Source of the DNA: Aphanomyces cochlioides
Taxonomy: Eukaryota > Oomycota > Saprolegniomycetes > Saprolegniales > Verrucalvaceae
Length of the DNA stretch: 64,000 nucleotides
Assembly: GCA_019828595.1 (NCBI GenBank)
Contig: JAHQRK010000011.1
Location: 62,001-126,000, forward strand
Reading direction: 5' to 3'
Every line of letters begins with the position of its first letter. Position 1 is the stretch's first letter. Of the stretch, positions 12,301 to 23,400 are shown in pieces. The position numbers and the translations under genes were made by a program. The notes under the pieces were generated by a model, which saw only the letters and a program-made list of their open reading frames with translations, was not told where the DNA came from and ran no database searches.

Positions 12301-14130
12301 AGTGACAAAGAAAAGAGCCAAGAATTTCAGTGTCCTCTCTGTATGTTGAAAGGACGCAAACCAGTGGAAAAGAAAGTATGGACAGCTAAGTCCCTTCCAA
12401 GGTCAAAACTGAGCGATTTCTTGGAGAAGAGGGTCTCTAAATTGCTTGAAGTCGAGATGAAAGACGAAATCAAGGATTCGAAAGAGCCTAGCTCACTTCC
12501 AGATAAACTGATCATCCGACAAGTGAGCAATATTGAAAAGACACTCATGGTTCGCGACAAAATGTTCCAACGGTACAAGGAAGCGAAGTACCCGTCTGAG
12601 CACCGATTCAAGTCCAAGTGTATTTGTATGTTCCAAGAAATCCATGGCGTCAGTGTGTTACTTTTTGGGATGTATGTGCACGAATTCGACCAACAGGAAG
12701 CTAAGTGCAACTCCCGGCGTGTGTATGTAAGTTACTTAGACTCGGTGAATTACTTGGAACCGGCGTACATGCGTACAAAACTTTACCACGAGATTTTGAT
12801 TGGATACTTGGAATTTGTCAAGCAACGAGGCTTTCACACTGCGCATATATGGGCTTGTCCTCCGCTGAAAGGTGATGATTATATTTTGTACTGCCACCCT
12901 GAAACTCAGAAGACGCCCAAGAGTGATCGTTTGAGGCAGTGGTACATTCAAATGCTCATGAAAGCCAAAGAGGAAGGAATTGTGGTGGACATTTGCAACA
13001 TGTACGATGAATACTGGACGACCCCTCAATCATCTCCGGCGGATTTACCATACTTCGAAGGCGATTATTGGGTTGGGTTGGCAGAAGAATTAATTGAAAA
13101 ATTGGATGAAGACGTCAAAGCAAAGAAAAAGAAAGACCAAAAGAGCAAGAAGCCCAACAAGCAAGGCAAAGACGGTTCTGCTGAGGTAGAATTTCAAGAC
13201 TTGCTGATGAAAAAATTGGGTGAAGTGATTCAACCGATGAAGGATGATTTCTTGGTTGTAAAGTTCTTTCCGTCCTGTTCTCAATGCAAAGTTATGATAT
13301 GCCAAGGGACAATATGGAAAGAAAGTAAAACATGTCTGTGTGATACGTGCTATCAGAGCCAAATTCTCAACCAGGCCAAGAAGGAAACACCGCCGTACAT
13401 TCCCATAGTCCTCACGCTCAAGGAGAAGTGCACGGATCCTGACGACATTGTTGAAAGCGAAGTCTTCGACACCCGGCAGGCCTTCCTTTCACTGTGTCAG
13501 ACCAACCATTACCAATTTGATGAGCTCCGGCGCGCCAAACACACGTCAATGATGACACTTTATCACATTGGTCATCCTCCTAACGGCTACATTTATAGCT
13601 GTAATGTCTGCAAGGCTGACATTACAAGTGGCACTCGATGGCATTGCAACACTTGCGTCGATTACGACGTTTGCGCAACGTGCTACGAGAAGAAGACAAG
13701 CATCCACGTGCACATTCTGGAGCCTGTCGGCACTGTCACGGACGTTATGCGGAAGGCAAGGGAGGAACGAAAGAAGAGCATTGCACTGCATATGCAACTG
13801 CTGGTCCATGCAAGCAGCTGCGAGGAAGGCGCGTGCACTTCTCTCAACTGCGAGAAGATGAAGGAGCTTCTGAGGCACGGGGCTCAGTGCAAACAACGTG
13901 CTACTGGTGGCTGTACGATCTGCAGACGTGTCTGGGCACTGCTCCAAATACATGCTCGGCAATGTCGGCAAACAGAATGTCGCGTTCCTCGATGCAAAGA
14001 CCTGCGCGAGCATCTACGCAAATTGGCTCTTCAACAACAACACATGGACGACCGACGGCGTGCCGCTGTTACAGAGCAATATTCGAGGCAGGGAACAACA
14101 GAAGAGAAGGCTGAAGGTGGTGGCAGTTAG
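9307..14130 (+). CDS. CBP/p300-type histone acetyltransferase (KAT3 family)
   Basis: This is a single-exon gene of 1607 residues encoding a nuclear transcriptional coactivator that acetylates histones and binds activators. Domains in order: a Met/Asn-rich N-terminus starting MDKTF; KIX (about 213-295, WIRRLPQMAKKLEEKLY); a helical DYHQKV segment plus TAZ1 (about 320-418, zinc ligands in HxxxC and CxxxC pairs); a low-complexity linker; bromodomain (about 778-885, with the NALTFN motif holding the acetyl-lysine Asn); Cys-rich RING/PHD-like region (about 898-1014); KAT11 HAT domain (about 1028-1250) with YHEILIGYLEF, IWACPP and LRQWYIQML, the last carrying the Trp-Tyr pair used in p300-type catalysis; ZZ finger (about 1418-1474); and TAZ2 (about 1494-1577). 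No key residue appears to be missing. The shared N-terminal motif and TAZ module link it to the catalytically empty paralogue at 26.4-29.4 kb. Confidence 0.96.
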   Translation: MDKTFVGDFGLGMGDATNMNMFPFNPAAGNANMNQMNNPMANQMNSAMQNPTAMNMGQYNAFQMGNMGNMFMPNGTMPMSTNFTGLPDDMSGGTTGQTPGAIDFPDEFNSQATSMAPNMMPMNANMQMNPMMMNNMMMNPNQFNGLGFQQMMSNPMFGMNGMNGMTPQQQQYLRQQQFAQQQMMQARAQAMMAAQAANPQPQMGVPNTTGGPTWQVEKADAHIRHEVINKIVAFLRNQKPNAPADWIRRLPQMAKKLEEKLYRSAKSKEEYMNDSTLKTRLQVVARSFHAARAQNPPELVGFCQKVAQITSTLPVQAAMDYHQKVQVMMTEQEKNRPVLLKQQQRLLLLRHAMWCQEQPGTCKATPQCTEMKALWAHVGVCANVSSCPFEHCTSSKFVLSHFQQCTNSQCIVCSVVRQPIEAKDVNGGLIMDPQLAIQKINSLKRSASEMSIPAQSPTAASSNPVTPVPVSTAATPVPSPSPGKPELLVKKLKISLVSSTPTASMPQQQQFANQLAMIQQKFKDWSLEQLQNHSKKLESWAEQLKSQMQIISSECTKQIEMYKMALDPAAKVQYQSQVEEGQKQLKELKAKFARCVNQHKIMTLTINGRLNGGTVTPSPMHAPAMNHQIAMNHPMGMNTFNMNPAAMHQVPMNQMNPMAVNPAMNISVVPTMPTQMLQTPVANQSMQSLMQSTMQPTPPPQPKTEPAPPPQPAPVPVPAVEVKVEEAPPEKKIKKEPALETESSISNVGSTCMLPQMSDEEIQTHIDSLRQQHCASMTVAQLKKRLDPILKSMMDHKYGWIFSSPVDPVALGIPTYLEVIKRPMDLGTIKKKLEGNFYKHIYPFAADVRLTFRNALTFNSEGEDVHLLASDMLKDFDCEMAKLEAEVLAEEEKARSKEGACKLCGAESLVFEPAVLYCNGECNAKIRRNNYFYCSADNKYHCCTNCYPNLPESIANADGGAPYVKSDLLRKKNDEIHEEPWVQCDTCNQWVHQICGLFSDKEKSQEFQCPLCMLKGRKPVEKKVWTAKSLPRSKLSDFLEKRVSKLLEVEMKDEIKDSKEPSSLPDKLIIRQVSNIEKTLMVRDKMFQRYKEAKYPSEHRFKSKCICMFQEIHGVSVLLFGMYVHEFDQQEAKCNSRRVYVSYLDSVNYLEPAYMRTKLYHEILIGYLEFVKQRGFHTAHIWACPPLKGDDYILYCHPETQKTPKSDRLRQWYIQMLMKAKEEGIVVDICNMYDEYWTTPQSSPADLPYFEGDYWVGLAEELIEKLDEDVKAKKKKDQKSKKPNKQGKDGSAEVEFQDLLMKKLGEVIQPMKDDFLVVKFFPSCSQCKVMICQGTIWKESKTCLCDTCYQSQILNQAKKETPPYIPIVLTLKEKCTDPDDIVESEVFDTRQAFLSLCQTNHYQFDELRRAKHTSMMTLYHIGHPPNGYIYSCNVCKADITSGTRWHCNTCVDYDVCATCYEKKTSIHVHILEPVGTVTDVMRKAREERKKSIALHMQLLVHASSCEEGACTSLNCEKMKELLRHGAQCKQRATGGCTICRRVWALLQIHARQCRQTECRVPRCKDLREHLRKLALQQQHMDDRRRAAVTEQYSRQGTTEEKAEGGGS

Positions 14131-15570
14131 TGTAGAATATATTGAATGTGTCACGCGTGTAGAGTAATTTGTCTTTGTTTCATGGCAAGTCATTGCACAC
14201 TCCAACCCCATAAGAACATACATCCTCACCAACTTGGTGGCAGCAGGCATCTCCAAGTGCGGGAAGATGCGCACAGGGAGCTGAATCCTTTGCCGGACAC
14301 GAATTGCTATGCAGTCATGAATTCGTGGTAGCTTGAAACAGAGATATCCCCAGTTTCATGAAAACTCCCCCAATATTTCCTCCTCCAGCCTGCTTATAAA
14401 TTATATTCGGTGCATAGCGCTGATAGAATGAGATGCTATTTGGAGTGGCTAGAGGCCTCGCACGAACTGCGTTGTGGCTCCACGCAAGAAGAGAACAAGG
14501 TGTCGTTGCATGCCATCTTAAGCTTCATGGAGTTCCAAAATACTCGTAAAATATTATCACAAACTAATATCGATTTAAAAAGTTATACATTTTGACATGT
14601 TTCACCATGGGCAAAGGCGATAAACTTGAAGGACAGTCTTGATGGAGAGCGAATATGAAAGCAATTATCACTGTACGTGTACCAAACAATTCTTTATAGC
14701 CCCCGCGTATTCAAATTCATCCAGACATAATTACACTTCATTATTTTTATAGCCACCAATACAGCATAATCGAGCACAGAAGTCACTCTGAACCATCGCA
14801 AGGATTGTCATATAAAGCATATAACATGCAATATTTCGTGATATCCTCGTGCCCTCGAGGATGGACATTGTGGGCTTTAGTGCTGAAACTATTCGGTACT
14901 AGGCAAACAGTAGTTTTCGACGACTGGCCCCACATCATTCAGTGCAATGTTGGTAGGGCGATCGTCTGGTTTGCCATCACAACGTCTATTTCAAATGTGT
15001 CAAACTTTTACTCCAATGAGTCCATATCATCACAGTGTCCTTTCGAGGCGTTTTCTGCTTGGACACGGCTTTCCAAGTCTCGTCGTGACCGACCACAAAG
15101 TGCACTTTGCATTCTTTGCCGATGTTATCCGGATGATAGCACTGGTCGACTTGTCATTGAGCACTGATGAAGCAAGTTCAAACGGAATAAAGAGATCCAT
15201 GCAAATTATTCTCAGTAGTGTAGCGACTTGCATTTCTTTGTCGTCCTTGCATAGGCCCCGTCCAAATTTGTGTGCAAATTGAGCGTTGGAGAACATTTGA
15301 CTGTCAGCAACGTCTCGACAAACCTAGTCCCCCTTGATTTGCGTCTTCCCACCCATGATGCGTCAAGCGAAAGCCGTGAAACGAGCATCATCCATGTCGC
15401 TGTAGTAAACAACCACCACCGGGGGGAGGAAGCACACGTGACACGTGTTTCGTCGACGCGAAGGCTCGTTGATTTGATCGCTTTACATCATCTTTCGAAT
15501 CCATAGTTGCAACCCTCGACGCGAGTCACGATCGCTCGTTTCTACGTCATTCGATTGCGATGGAGCTTTG
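14131..15570. other. Intergenic region, no supported gene
   Basis: The 1.4 kb between the CBP gene and the MULE remnant is AT-rich with scattered short ORFs on both strands. None shows a recognisable motif, exon structure or codon bias. I see no clear repeat apart from the MULE inverted repeats that begin at its right end. Confidence 0.5.
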
Positions 15571-15637
15571 AATCCAACACAATCAACGGATGGATGGTCA
15601 CACAACCAGACCAGATGCCATGACGTTGTGTCGGAAA

Positions 15638-17345
15638 TCGGAGCAATTCCACAATATCGAACGTTTGAGCCGAATATTCCACAACATCGAACGTCTCTGA
15701 TGATACAAATACACCATTTCCATGAGATCGAACGTCACAAGATGATTGGCCAGATAAGTCCGGTTATCTATCCGTACATTTAGCTTATAAACAAATAACC
15801 TTCTAGACTTAGTATTCTGTATCAAAAGTCAATATATAAAAATAAAGAGGCAAGGTCAAAATTGGAAGAAATTCATTTCGGCATTTGCCGTACGTTACAA
15901 TCATCAAGACCAAAGATAACTCATGATGAAACATTTGCTCTCGTACAGTAACAAAAGTCGAAACCAACAGTACACATCTTTCAACAAGCCGCTTTAATGT
16001 GTTTCATTAACATTGAGATTGCTGTCGGATCCATCGAACATACATTACAAAGGGATCACGGCGTGGTGGGATCACCTTCTCAACGAGGAGCTGCTTGTAC
16101 GAGCCTCACATCGTGACTTCGACAAGATTTGTCGGAGACCTGGGCTCTGGCTTCTAATGATTATAATGCAAAAGCCATTTCGCACCATTTTCACCTTTAT
16201 AATGCTAAAGATGAAACCAAGTCACCTGGATGCACTCTTATCTTCAGGCGAAACTTTGATCTTTTTGGCAATCAAATTCATGTATATATGGTGCATACAG
16301 TAGCGGTGTTTGGAGTTTGGAAAACATATTTCGACGGCTTTCTGTAGTCCTAACACTACATATAGTGATAACCTCTTAAGTTCACTGCTTTTTCTACCTT
16401 TATCTCTGTCTGGTACAAAAAGTAATTTCTCCCCGACTCCTAGCTGACAGGCTTTTAATCGCTCTAGGAACCAAATCGAGTTGTCTTTGGATTCAGAATC
16501 ATTGTTGAGTAATGTCTGCATACTTATATTTAAACCACTGCTATTGTTACGAGGGTTGGCATTGATGACTAGTTTCGCGTTAACTTGCATGCAGCAAATA
16601 AGTCTAGTACACACCTATAGGGTCGTAGGAATTAATGTCGTTCAAACTATGACTGTGGGGAAGATTGAGTTGTATTATGTTTATCTAGACGAAGTTTGTG
16701 GTCACAAACGATGTAGACAAGCTTGTTTACCTTTGCATCCTTCGTCTTGTTAGTTTTAATCAAAGACGTACATCCCTCGACACGGCAACGCCATGTCCTG
16801 TGTCTTCCAGATCCTGACCATGTGACTTGAAAGCCTCCCCGTAGTGCTAGTTGTTTCACTCTGTGGCGACATTCGTCCCACGAAATCATTTGGCTTGTGT
16901 TTATTTCAATACCGAGGCTTTGAGCCTCTGACATACCAGGATGGACACGAATCGAAGGTTACATGCTCATAAACACCTGTGTAGTTTGCTGTACTGAGCT
17001 GTACGACGGCAGGCAGAGTCTCTTCGGTGATGCTGCTTTGGAAAGGCATCTTTCTACCAACTGTGATAGCAACTGATCTTCCGTTACGCTAACGTTTAGA
17101 ATATATTCTAATTTAAGCCACATTTAACCTCAGTACACAGAGTCTCTAGATCTACACTCGCCTTGGAATGCATTGGCGATTCCATTCTCTATATCCGCCG
17201 GCCAACATCTTGCATTATCTGGTGACGTTCGATCTCATGGAAATGGTGTATTTGTATCACCAGCGACATTCGACGTTGTGGCTCGTTCGGCTCAAACGTT
17301 CGATGTTGTGGAATTACTCCGGAAATCGCCGTTCTTCCCACCTTC
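15638..17345 (-). mobile_element. Mutator-like element (MULE) remnant with long inverted repeats
   Basis: About 118-130 bp at 15638-15760 matches the reverse complement of 17213-17335 at roughly 85%. For example, ATACAAATACACCATTTCC and GATCGAACGTCAC occur in both. The repeats enclose a minus-strand transposase fragment with a FAR1/WRKY-like zinc region and a MULE catalytic fragment, which fits a MULE. The exact termini and target-site duplication could not be fixed by eye. Confidence 0.75.
16222..16934 (-). pseudogene. MULE transposase fragment with FAR1-type zinc region
   Basis: The N-terminal part (16934-16647) has a FLYWCH/FAR1-like pattern: WRCRVEGCTSL followed later by VCDHKL. After a frame break, the segment 16614-16222 contains WFLERLKACQL, FVPDRDKG and the stretch AVEICFPNSKHRYCMHHIY, typical of the MULE transposase domain around the second Asp and the C/H motif. 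A GT-AG intron of 48 nt (16350-16397) lies inside the open frame: removing it joins DKG directly to LQKAVE, as expected for the family. The rest of the catalytic domain is missing or out of frame, so the copy is dead. Confidence 0.8.
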
Positions 17346-17399
17346 AGAATATGCGAAATAGGAGTCCCTATACAAATGTGAAGCTTAAACGATTGTAAA

Positions 17400-18500
17400 A
17401 TTCTTCAAGAATTCCAGGAAATGTCGCCAAGTGCGACGTTAGGTACCACCGAGAGTGCCATTACTCCGCAGCAGATGTCATGGCATGTTGTGGCATTGCT
17501 GGAGAAATGGTCGAGAATGTCAGACTCGACTTTACATGCTATGGTGTCCCATAGCCTGTGTTTATTTAAGTAGACAGCAAGCGCTGCTACAAACCGAGTC
17601 ATACGCTCCACTTGGACAGCTTTAGCTTGACTGTCCATGGTGAAAAAACCGACATTGCAGCTCGTCTAGAGAGCGTGTTGCCATGGAGAAAGGTGTTCAT
17701 GGATTAGTGTGCGAGACTGGACGGTGACTCACAAGATCTTTGCAGTTGAGTTCACCAAATGTCTAAAGGCTCAGATGCGTGCCATGTGGCGGCAATTCGT
17801 CATGGACGAGTATACCAATGGTAATCCATCTTGACGTAGCTGAACGAACACTTGGTAGGCGGTTCAAGCAATTCGCATCGTTACGGGAGCGACGCTGGTC
17901 ATCTCTCGCAATCCAAATCGCACCTGAAGATCGAAACAAATGGCTTGACTGACATGACACACTGATGGCAAGTGGTATGCCACGCTCGTTTCACCCGAGT
18001 GAAACAACAGCTGCGGAGAATCGGGACAACATGCGAGCCATTGCATTCAACGAAGAAGAAACGTGTCTCGATGGGAAGGCCCTCCATCTGTGGCGCCGAC
18101 ATTCCATTCGACCCTCCCCGCCGTCGTCGCGCCGCCGGGTTTGCATCGTCTGCTCATGGAATGGGAATGGATTCCATGGATGACCCCGACTGGTTCTGTG
18201 GCGAATTCCCGCACTCGATCCATCCCACACCTGTCAGTTGAGTGAGGCCAGTGGCGTGGACACGCTTGACAGCATCGCATCAACGTCAAAATAATGCCAT
18301 GGCCAAAGACAAGGAACATCTAGCCAGAGCATGTCCATGCGGTCGAACGAAAGAGAGCGCGGCGACTAATTTCCAACTAAACTAACGCGGTGACGTCTTT
18401 CTGTCGCGAGTCGCGACAACGCGACTTGGTTTGTTGACCTGTGTAACTTGTTACAGAATAACTCACGACGTTCGCAGACAGTTGGCACGTGGCTGCCATT
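17400..18500. other. Intergenic region; possible decayed ORF on the minus strand
   Basis: A 77-codon minus ORF (17638-17405) starting MDSQAKAVQVERMTRFVAAL looks protein-like but matches no family I know. It sits just outside the MULE inverted repeat and may be a gene fragment. The remaining stretch has overlapping ORFs on both strands in a GC-richer patch (17.95-18.3 kb) with no recognisable domain. Confidence 0.35.
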
Positions 18501-18512
18501 TTCACATTTGCC

Positions 18513-18827
18513 ATGGCGACACCAGGAGAAGACGCGGAGAGCCTCGTGTGCAAGTACTCGTACAAGAAGTGCCCGAATTTGCGCACGACCAAGCGCAACG
18601 GCACGCTCCACTCGCTCTGTGAGTTCCACCGCATCAAAGCCAACACGCTCCAGCAAGTGTACGCCAAGAAGAAGAAAGAAGCCGCGCAACAAGCAAGCGA
18701 GGAAGAAGACGGGATCCAGGTCAGAGTGGAGAATATCCTGTGCGAGCCGTGGCTAGATGAAATCGACTTCTCGAAACCGATCTACATGACGGAAGAAGAC
18801 TGCATCATGCTCCAGGAACTTCTCTGA
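18513..18827 (+). CDS. Small Cys/His-containing protein, 104 aa, unknown function
   Basis: The ATG at 18513 is preferred over an upstream in-frame ATG at 18489 because it begins the compact protein (MATPGEDAESLVC). The core is a Cys/Lys/Arg-rich motif, CKYSYKKCPNLRTTK followed by SLCEFHRIKAN, giving C-x6-C ... C-x2-H, which could bind one zinc ion. A basic helix (KKKKEAAQQ) and an acidic tail (LDEIDF, MTEEDC) follow. I do not recognise a named family. The spacing suggests a small nuclear or regulatory protein, but that is inference. Confidence 0.7.
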   Translation: MATPGEDAESLVCKYSYKKCPNLRTTKRNGTLHSLCEFHRIKANTLQQVYAKKKKEAAQQASEEEDGIQVRVENILCEPWLDEIDFSKPIYMTEEDCIMLQELL

Positions 18828-18982
18828 CGATGGATAGTTTCCGACGAGCGTCTAATTTAACGACTTGCATTTCACAACTTGTTGCTTGCCATCTGAGTCG
18901 CTCGTATGTGCTTGCCACGAGAGTAACACTCGGTCGTCACACCCAGATCGAAATGTTCTTCATCGTGCATAAACCATGACCA

Positions 18983-19546
18983 TTACTCCAGCGGCGTGGC
19001 TTCATATCGCTCTCGCAGGAAACGCTCGACTTCTTTGTGGCCGCCGTTCGCTGCATACAAGATCGGCACGATCGTCAGCTCTTTCACGCGATTCTCGTAC
19101 AGAAACCGGACGACGCGGAGTTGTCCAGCATGAGCTGCGTGGTTCAACGCAATTTGGACGCTTTGTCTTGTGGGTTGTCCGTGGTGATAGAGAATGGCGA
19201 CAACGTCCACGTGTCCTTGATTCGCAGCGCCGGCGATCGCAAAGTCCGAGTGGGGAAGACCAAGTCCACACAAGAATTCAACGGCTTTCGTATATCCTAG
19301 TTGTGCTGAAGCGTCAACGAGCTCATGAGTAAGTGAACTTGGACGGCAAGTAATGTACCGAGCGAGAAACTGTATCGTCTCGTCGGCATGGAGAGCCCTT
19401 AGGAGAGCGAGAGCCCTCTCTTCTTCGTGGAAAAACGACTGGGCGTGGAACTCTGAGAGAAGCACAGCGAGATCACAGTAGAGCCCCGCCTGGAACTCAA
19501 AGATCAAGCCGGCCACCATGGCATCCTGGAGGACCCTCGCGGCCAT
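18983..19546 (-). CDS. Ankyrin-type repeat protein, paralogue 1 (187 aa)
   Basis: Intronless. The first ATG is at 19546 (MAARVLQDAM); the open frame upstream has no ATG. Ankyrin-like helical repeats are visible in the C-terminal half: AIAGAANQGHVDVVAILYHH, ALNHAAHAGQLRVVRFLYEN and ILYAANGGHKEVERFLRERY, about 33 residues apart. The N-terminal 60 residues lack the consensus. It is about 70% identical over its full length to the next gene, with identical protein length and orientation, so the two are a tandem duplication. Such proteins act as protein-interaction scaffolds; the partner is unknown. Confidence 0.85.
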   Translation of the reverse strand: MAARVLQDAMVAGLIFEFQAGLYCDLAVLLSEFHAQSFFHEEERALALLRALHADETIQFLARYITCRPSSLTHELVDASAQLGYTKAVEFLCGLGLPHSDFAIAGAANQGHVDVVAILYHHGQPTRQSVQIALNHAAHAGQLRVVRFLYENRVKELTIVPILYAANGGHKEVERFLRERYEATPLE

Positions 19547-19617
19547 GCTCGTCAAATTTGGATCGAAAGATACGAAAGATCGCCACCTCCATTTAAAATA
19601 TTTTTAAATTATGACAG

Positions 19618-20181
19618 TTATTCGAGAGGTGCCGCGATGTACCGCTCTCGCAGGTACAGCTCGACGTCTCGTCGGCCGCCATTTGCTGCGCAGAGAATCG
19701 GTACGATAGTTAGCTCCTCCAAGCAATGTTCGTAGAGAAATTGCACGACTCCAAGCTGTCCAGCATGTGCTGCATGATTCAGAGCAATCTGGAGACTTCG
19801 AGGTGTGGGTTGTCCAAAGCGATGGAGAAAGGACACAACATCCAAGTGACCTTGCTTTGCAGCTCCAGCAATCGCAAAATCGGAGAGAGGAAGCCCATAA
19901 CCGCACAAACACTCCACAGCTCCCATGTATCCCAGCTGCGCTGCAGCGTCGATGAGCTCGTTTGCGAGACAACCTGGACGACAGCTGAGGTATCGGGACA
20001 GAAATTGAGTCGTCTCGTCAGCTCGAAGTGCTCGGAGGAGTGCAATCGCCTTGTCCTCGACGTGCGCAAATGCTTCTCCATGACATTCAGAGAGAAGAGA
20101 AGCAAGATCGCTGAAGAGACCGTCTTGGAACGCGACGATTCTGCCGACCAGCATCGCATCTTGTAGGACTGCTGCTGCCAT
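19618..20181 (-). CDS. Ankyrin-type repeat protein, paralogue 2 (187 aa)
   Basis: This is the tandem copy of the preceding gene, 71 bp upstream of it on the same strand, also intronless and 187 residues from the ATG at 20181 (MAAAVLQDAM). Repeats: AIAGAAKQGHLDVVSFLHRF, ALNHAAHAGQLGVVQFLYEH and ILCAANGGRRDVELYLRERY. Both proteins end APLE or TPLE. The 5' side faces the secreted protein gene at 20435 across about 250 bp of AT-rich DNA, which would have to hold both promoters. Confidence 0.85.
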   Translation of the reverse strand: MAAAVLQDAMLVGRIVAFQDGLFSDLASLLSECHGEAFAHVEDKAIALLRALRADETTQFLSRYLSCRPGCLANELIDAAAQLGYMGAVECLCGYGLPLSDFAIAGAAKQGHLDVVSFLHRFGQPTPRSLQIALNHAAHAGQLGVVQFLYEHCLEELTIVPILCAANGGRRDVELYLRERYIAAPLE

Positions 20182-20434
20182 GTCGGTCAACTTGCTTTGA
20201 AATGTGATCAGGATGGATACAATATTTGAAACTAGTTAAAATTCTTTTGGAATTTATTTAAAATATTAAACAATCAATTTCATGAATAAACATATTTTTA
20301 TAACTTTTAAAATTCATTCAAGCGGAAATAAAAGTATTTCAAACTAATTTAAAATACTGCTTTGCACTTTAATATTTTAAAATACTTTTATAAAAGTACT
20401 GCATTTTTGTGGAAAGATCTCCTTTTTGCGCGCG

Positions 20435-23400
20435 ATGCGAGGACATGCCGCGCCAGTCCTCCTGATCGCGGCCCAACTCATTGAAGGCTTCCGTATAGTG
20501 AACGTGACAGATAAAAGTCAGCTGGGCCAAGTCCCTCCTGCAGTGTTTGGTCCGTACGCGAAAGGATTCGTTGGATATTATGGAGACCCCGACGCGACCT
20601 TCTTCCGCGAACATATAAATTCTGGCGCAATATTCAACCCTGAAGTACCAGCTCAATGGAACGATTTTACTATCTCTCGTACGCATCTATTGACAATGTA
20701 TGACTAATTTTGAGCTTATAGAGCGCTGCCCTGGTATGGTTGGGCCTTTCAGTGATGGAGAATACTATTGCATGGGAAAAGAGTATGGGTTCTGCGATCA
20801 ACGCTCAAGCACATGCTGGTGCAACAAGGGATACCAAGGCTTGAACTGCACTCAATGTATCCCAGAGTATTACATGCAAGGCGCGCTCTGCTACCCAAGA
20901 AGTAAGTCATGCTTTACGCTGACTCTGATGTCCTACCGTAGAGAAATGTCCCAATGATTGCTCTGGACAAGGCACCTGTGACTTCTCCTCTGGAACATGC
21001 ACATGTAACCCACATCGAATTGGCCTCGATTGTTCCCAGCGTGTGTATCTCCATGGTGTAACTTGTTTTTACCTGCAGAGCCCTAGAATTGTGCCTTCGC
21101 TTTGATCCTCTGTGCTCCAGTTGTGATTCCGATGCTTGTCTAGAGTGCTCACCAGGCTTCTTTCCTTCAAGTACCAACGCATGCGGTACGACAATATTTA
21201 CTGATCTATATCAAACGCATTGATAGTGCCCTGCACGAAGTACGATCCGAGATGTATTTCCTGTGATGCTAACAAATGCCTCGCATGTGGCGATTTCATA
21301 CTGTACTCCATCCGTCGAAGTGGAGCGCGTGATACAATTGACCCTGTAGTTCCACCAGAGGAAGTCATGCGAGAGTTCTCATTTCAATTTGTCTACGGCA
21401 ATCAACAGCCCCAGGTCTTTGATGAGGCTGAGCCCTACACGTTGGTATCATCCATCCCCCCTGGTCAATCATGTATCCAAGGAAATGCTATGGATGACTC
21501 GTGGAAATGTTCGCCATTTCCACAAAGTCATGTCGTGTGTGGTCACTCAGGCACGCTTTTCTTCAGCTCTCCAACGTATGCTGTGAATGAAAATAATGGC
21601 TGGATTCCTATCAAAATTGTTCGAACTGGAGGAGGGGCTGGCTATGCCTCTGTAGTCTACGAGTTGATCCACGTCACGACGTCCAATACAGATGTGAGCG
21701 CAACAGCATTTTACACGTCAACTCAACGGTTGGTGTTTGCTCCTGGTGTTGTCGAACTCACCTTTTTTGTGACTATCCATGATAATTTTATCTGGAACGA
21801 AGACAAGGTTTTCAAACTTGCCCTGCGAGGCTCTTCTCCAGGCTCCACTATCGGCAATCAAGGGGTTGCTGTTGTTACAATATTAGAAAACGAGCCACGA
21901 CCAACTCCAGCAAGTATTCAAATTGACGGCTGGGGAACTGCTGGTGTCCCTTTTCAATTCCAAGTGACCGCAGCTAGTTCATCATCCACGGTCACACCAA
22001 TTGTTGTGGAAGCTGCATTAGCGGCCTCACTAGTTGACAACGACATTGAGCGAACGACACTCGTGAGCACAGGGAACGTGTGGAAAGCGATGTGGACGCC
22101 AACACGCAGTGGCGACTACAACGTATCATTTCTTCAGCTTTTTTCTAGTGGATTACAGGGATACTACTATGAAAACGCTTGGCTCCAGGTGGCATCGCCG
22201 ATGTTGTTCACTCGTCTGACAACTCGTGTCAGGGGCGATCGATAGCAAAACGAGTGGACAGGACAATCAATTTCACTTGGTCAAACGAAGCGAGATGGGC
22301 TCCATTTCATTATGGAAGTGCGAGGTGGAAGGGATATCTTCAAGCTCTCGCCTCTGAATTGACGTATTTCCGTGTGAATACTACTGGCAAACTTCGTCTT
22401 TGGCTCAATGGTAGGCCTTGCTCCCTAAATGTCTAAGCTTTAATTAGAGAAGCTGCTGATTGATACTTGGTTATCCCTTGATAGTCAGAATTGGGGGGCT
22501 GCTTTTTTGCAAAAGGACATGCTATATTCTATCCAATTGGACTACAGACATGGTAATGCGCCTTGGACAAGGCTCAACCTACAATGGGAAAGCGTGTCAA
22601 TTTCTCTTCGGACGATTTCGACGCAAAATCTTTTTGTTCCTCAACTGCTGGGCACAAGACAACTTAAATTTGTACCGGGACTTCCAAGTCAAGTGGCATT
22701 CCAAGGAAATTTTTCTGGAGTTGCAGGTTTCCCCTTCTCGTATACTTTTGACTCGATGGATGCTTTCAGAAATATACGTCGTCAACAAGAAAATGTCTAT
22801 CGAAGTGTCTTGACCGTCAAATCCAACGCAAATATCAATGCAGATGTTGCAATCGAATACGATCCTCTTTCGATGCGCCAAGTTGCTAAGAGTTTACCTG
22901 TTATTAGTGGCCTCTACTCCATTCATTTGTTTCTTAACCAAGTGGAAGTTCTTGGTTTCCCAACCGATGTTTTAATCTCCCCATCTCCATTTGCAGGACC
23001 CAGAAGTGTCGTGTCTGGACCCGGCATTTCAGCCAACGGAGTAATTGCTGCTACTACTACCTCTATAACGATCCAAGCTAAAGATATATATGGCAACTGG
23101 ATGACTCAAGGGGGAGGACAATTTCAGGTAGATTATGCCTCAATACCATTATAAATGTTGAATAGGTTCAGGCCACGAGTATTGTGAATTTACTGGTGGA
23201 TCTGGGCACTGTTGTGGACAACAAAGACGGAACTTATACGGCAACATTTACACCACGTTTCAGCGGTGCATATTCTGTTCAAGTTTATGTCAACAAAATT
23301 CATGTTGACCAGAGTCCTTACCAAATTACAGTGTCACCAAATCAGCCTTATGGGCCTTCTTGTCATTACGTTGCAGGTAATACAACCCATAAATTTCGTT

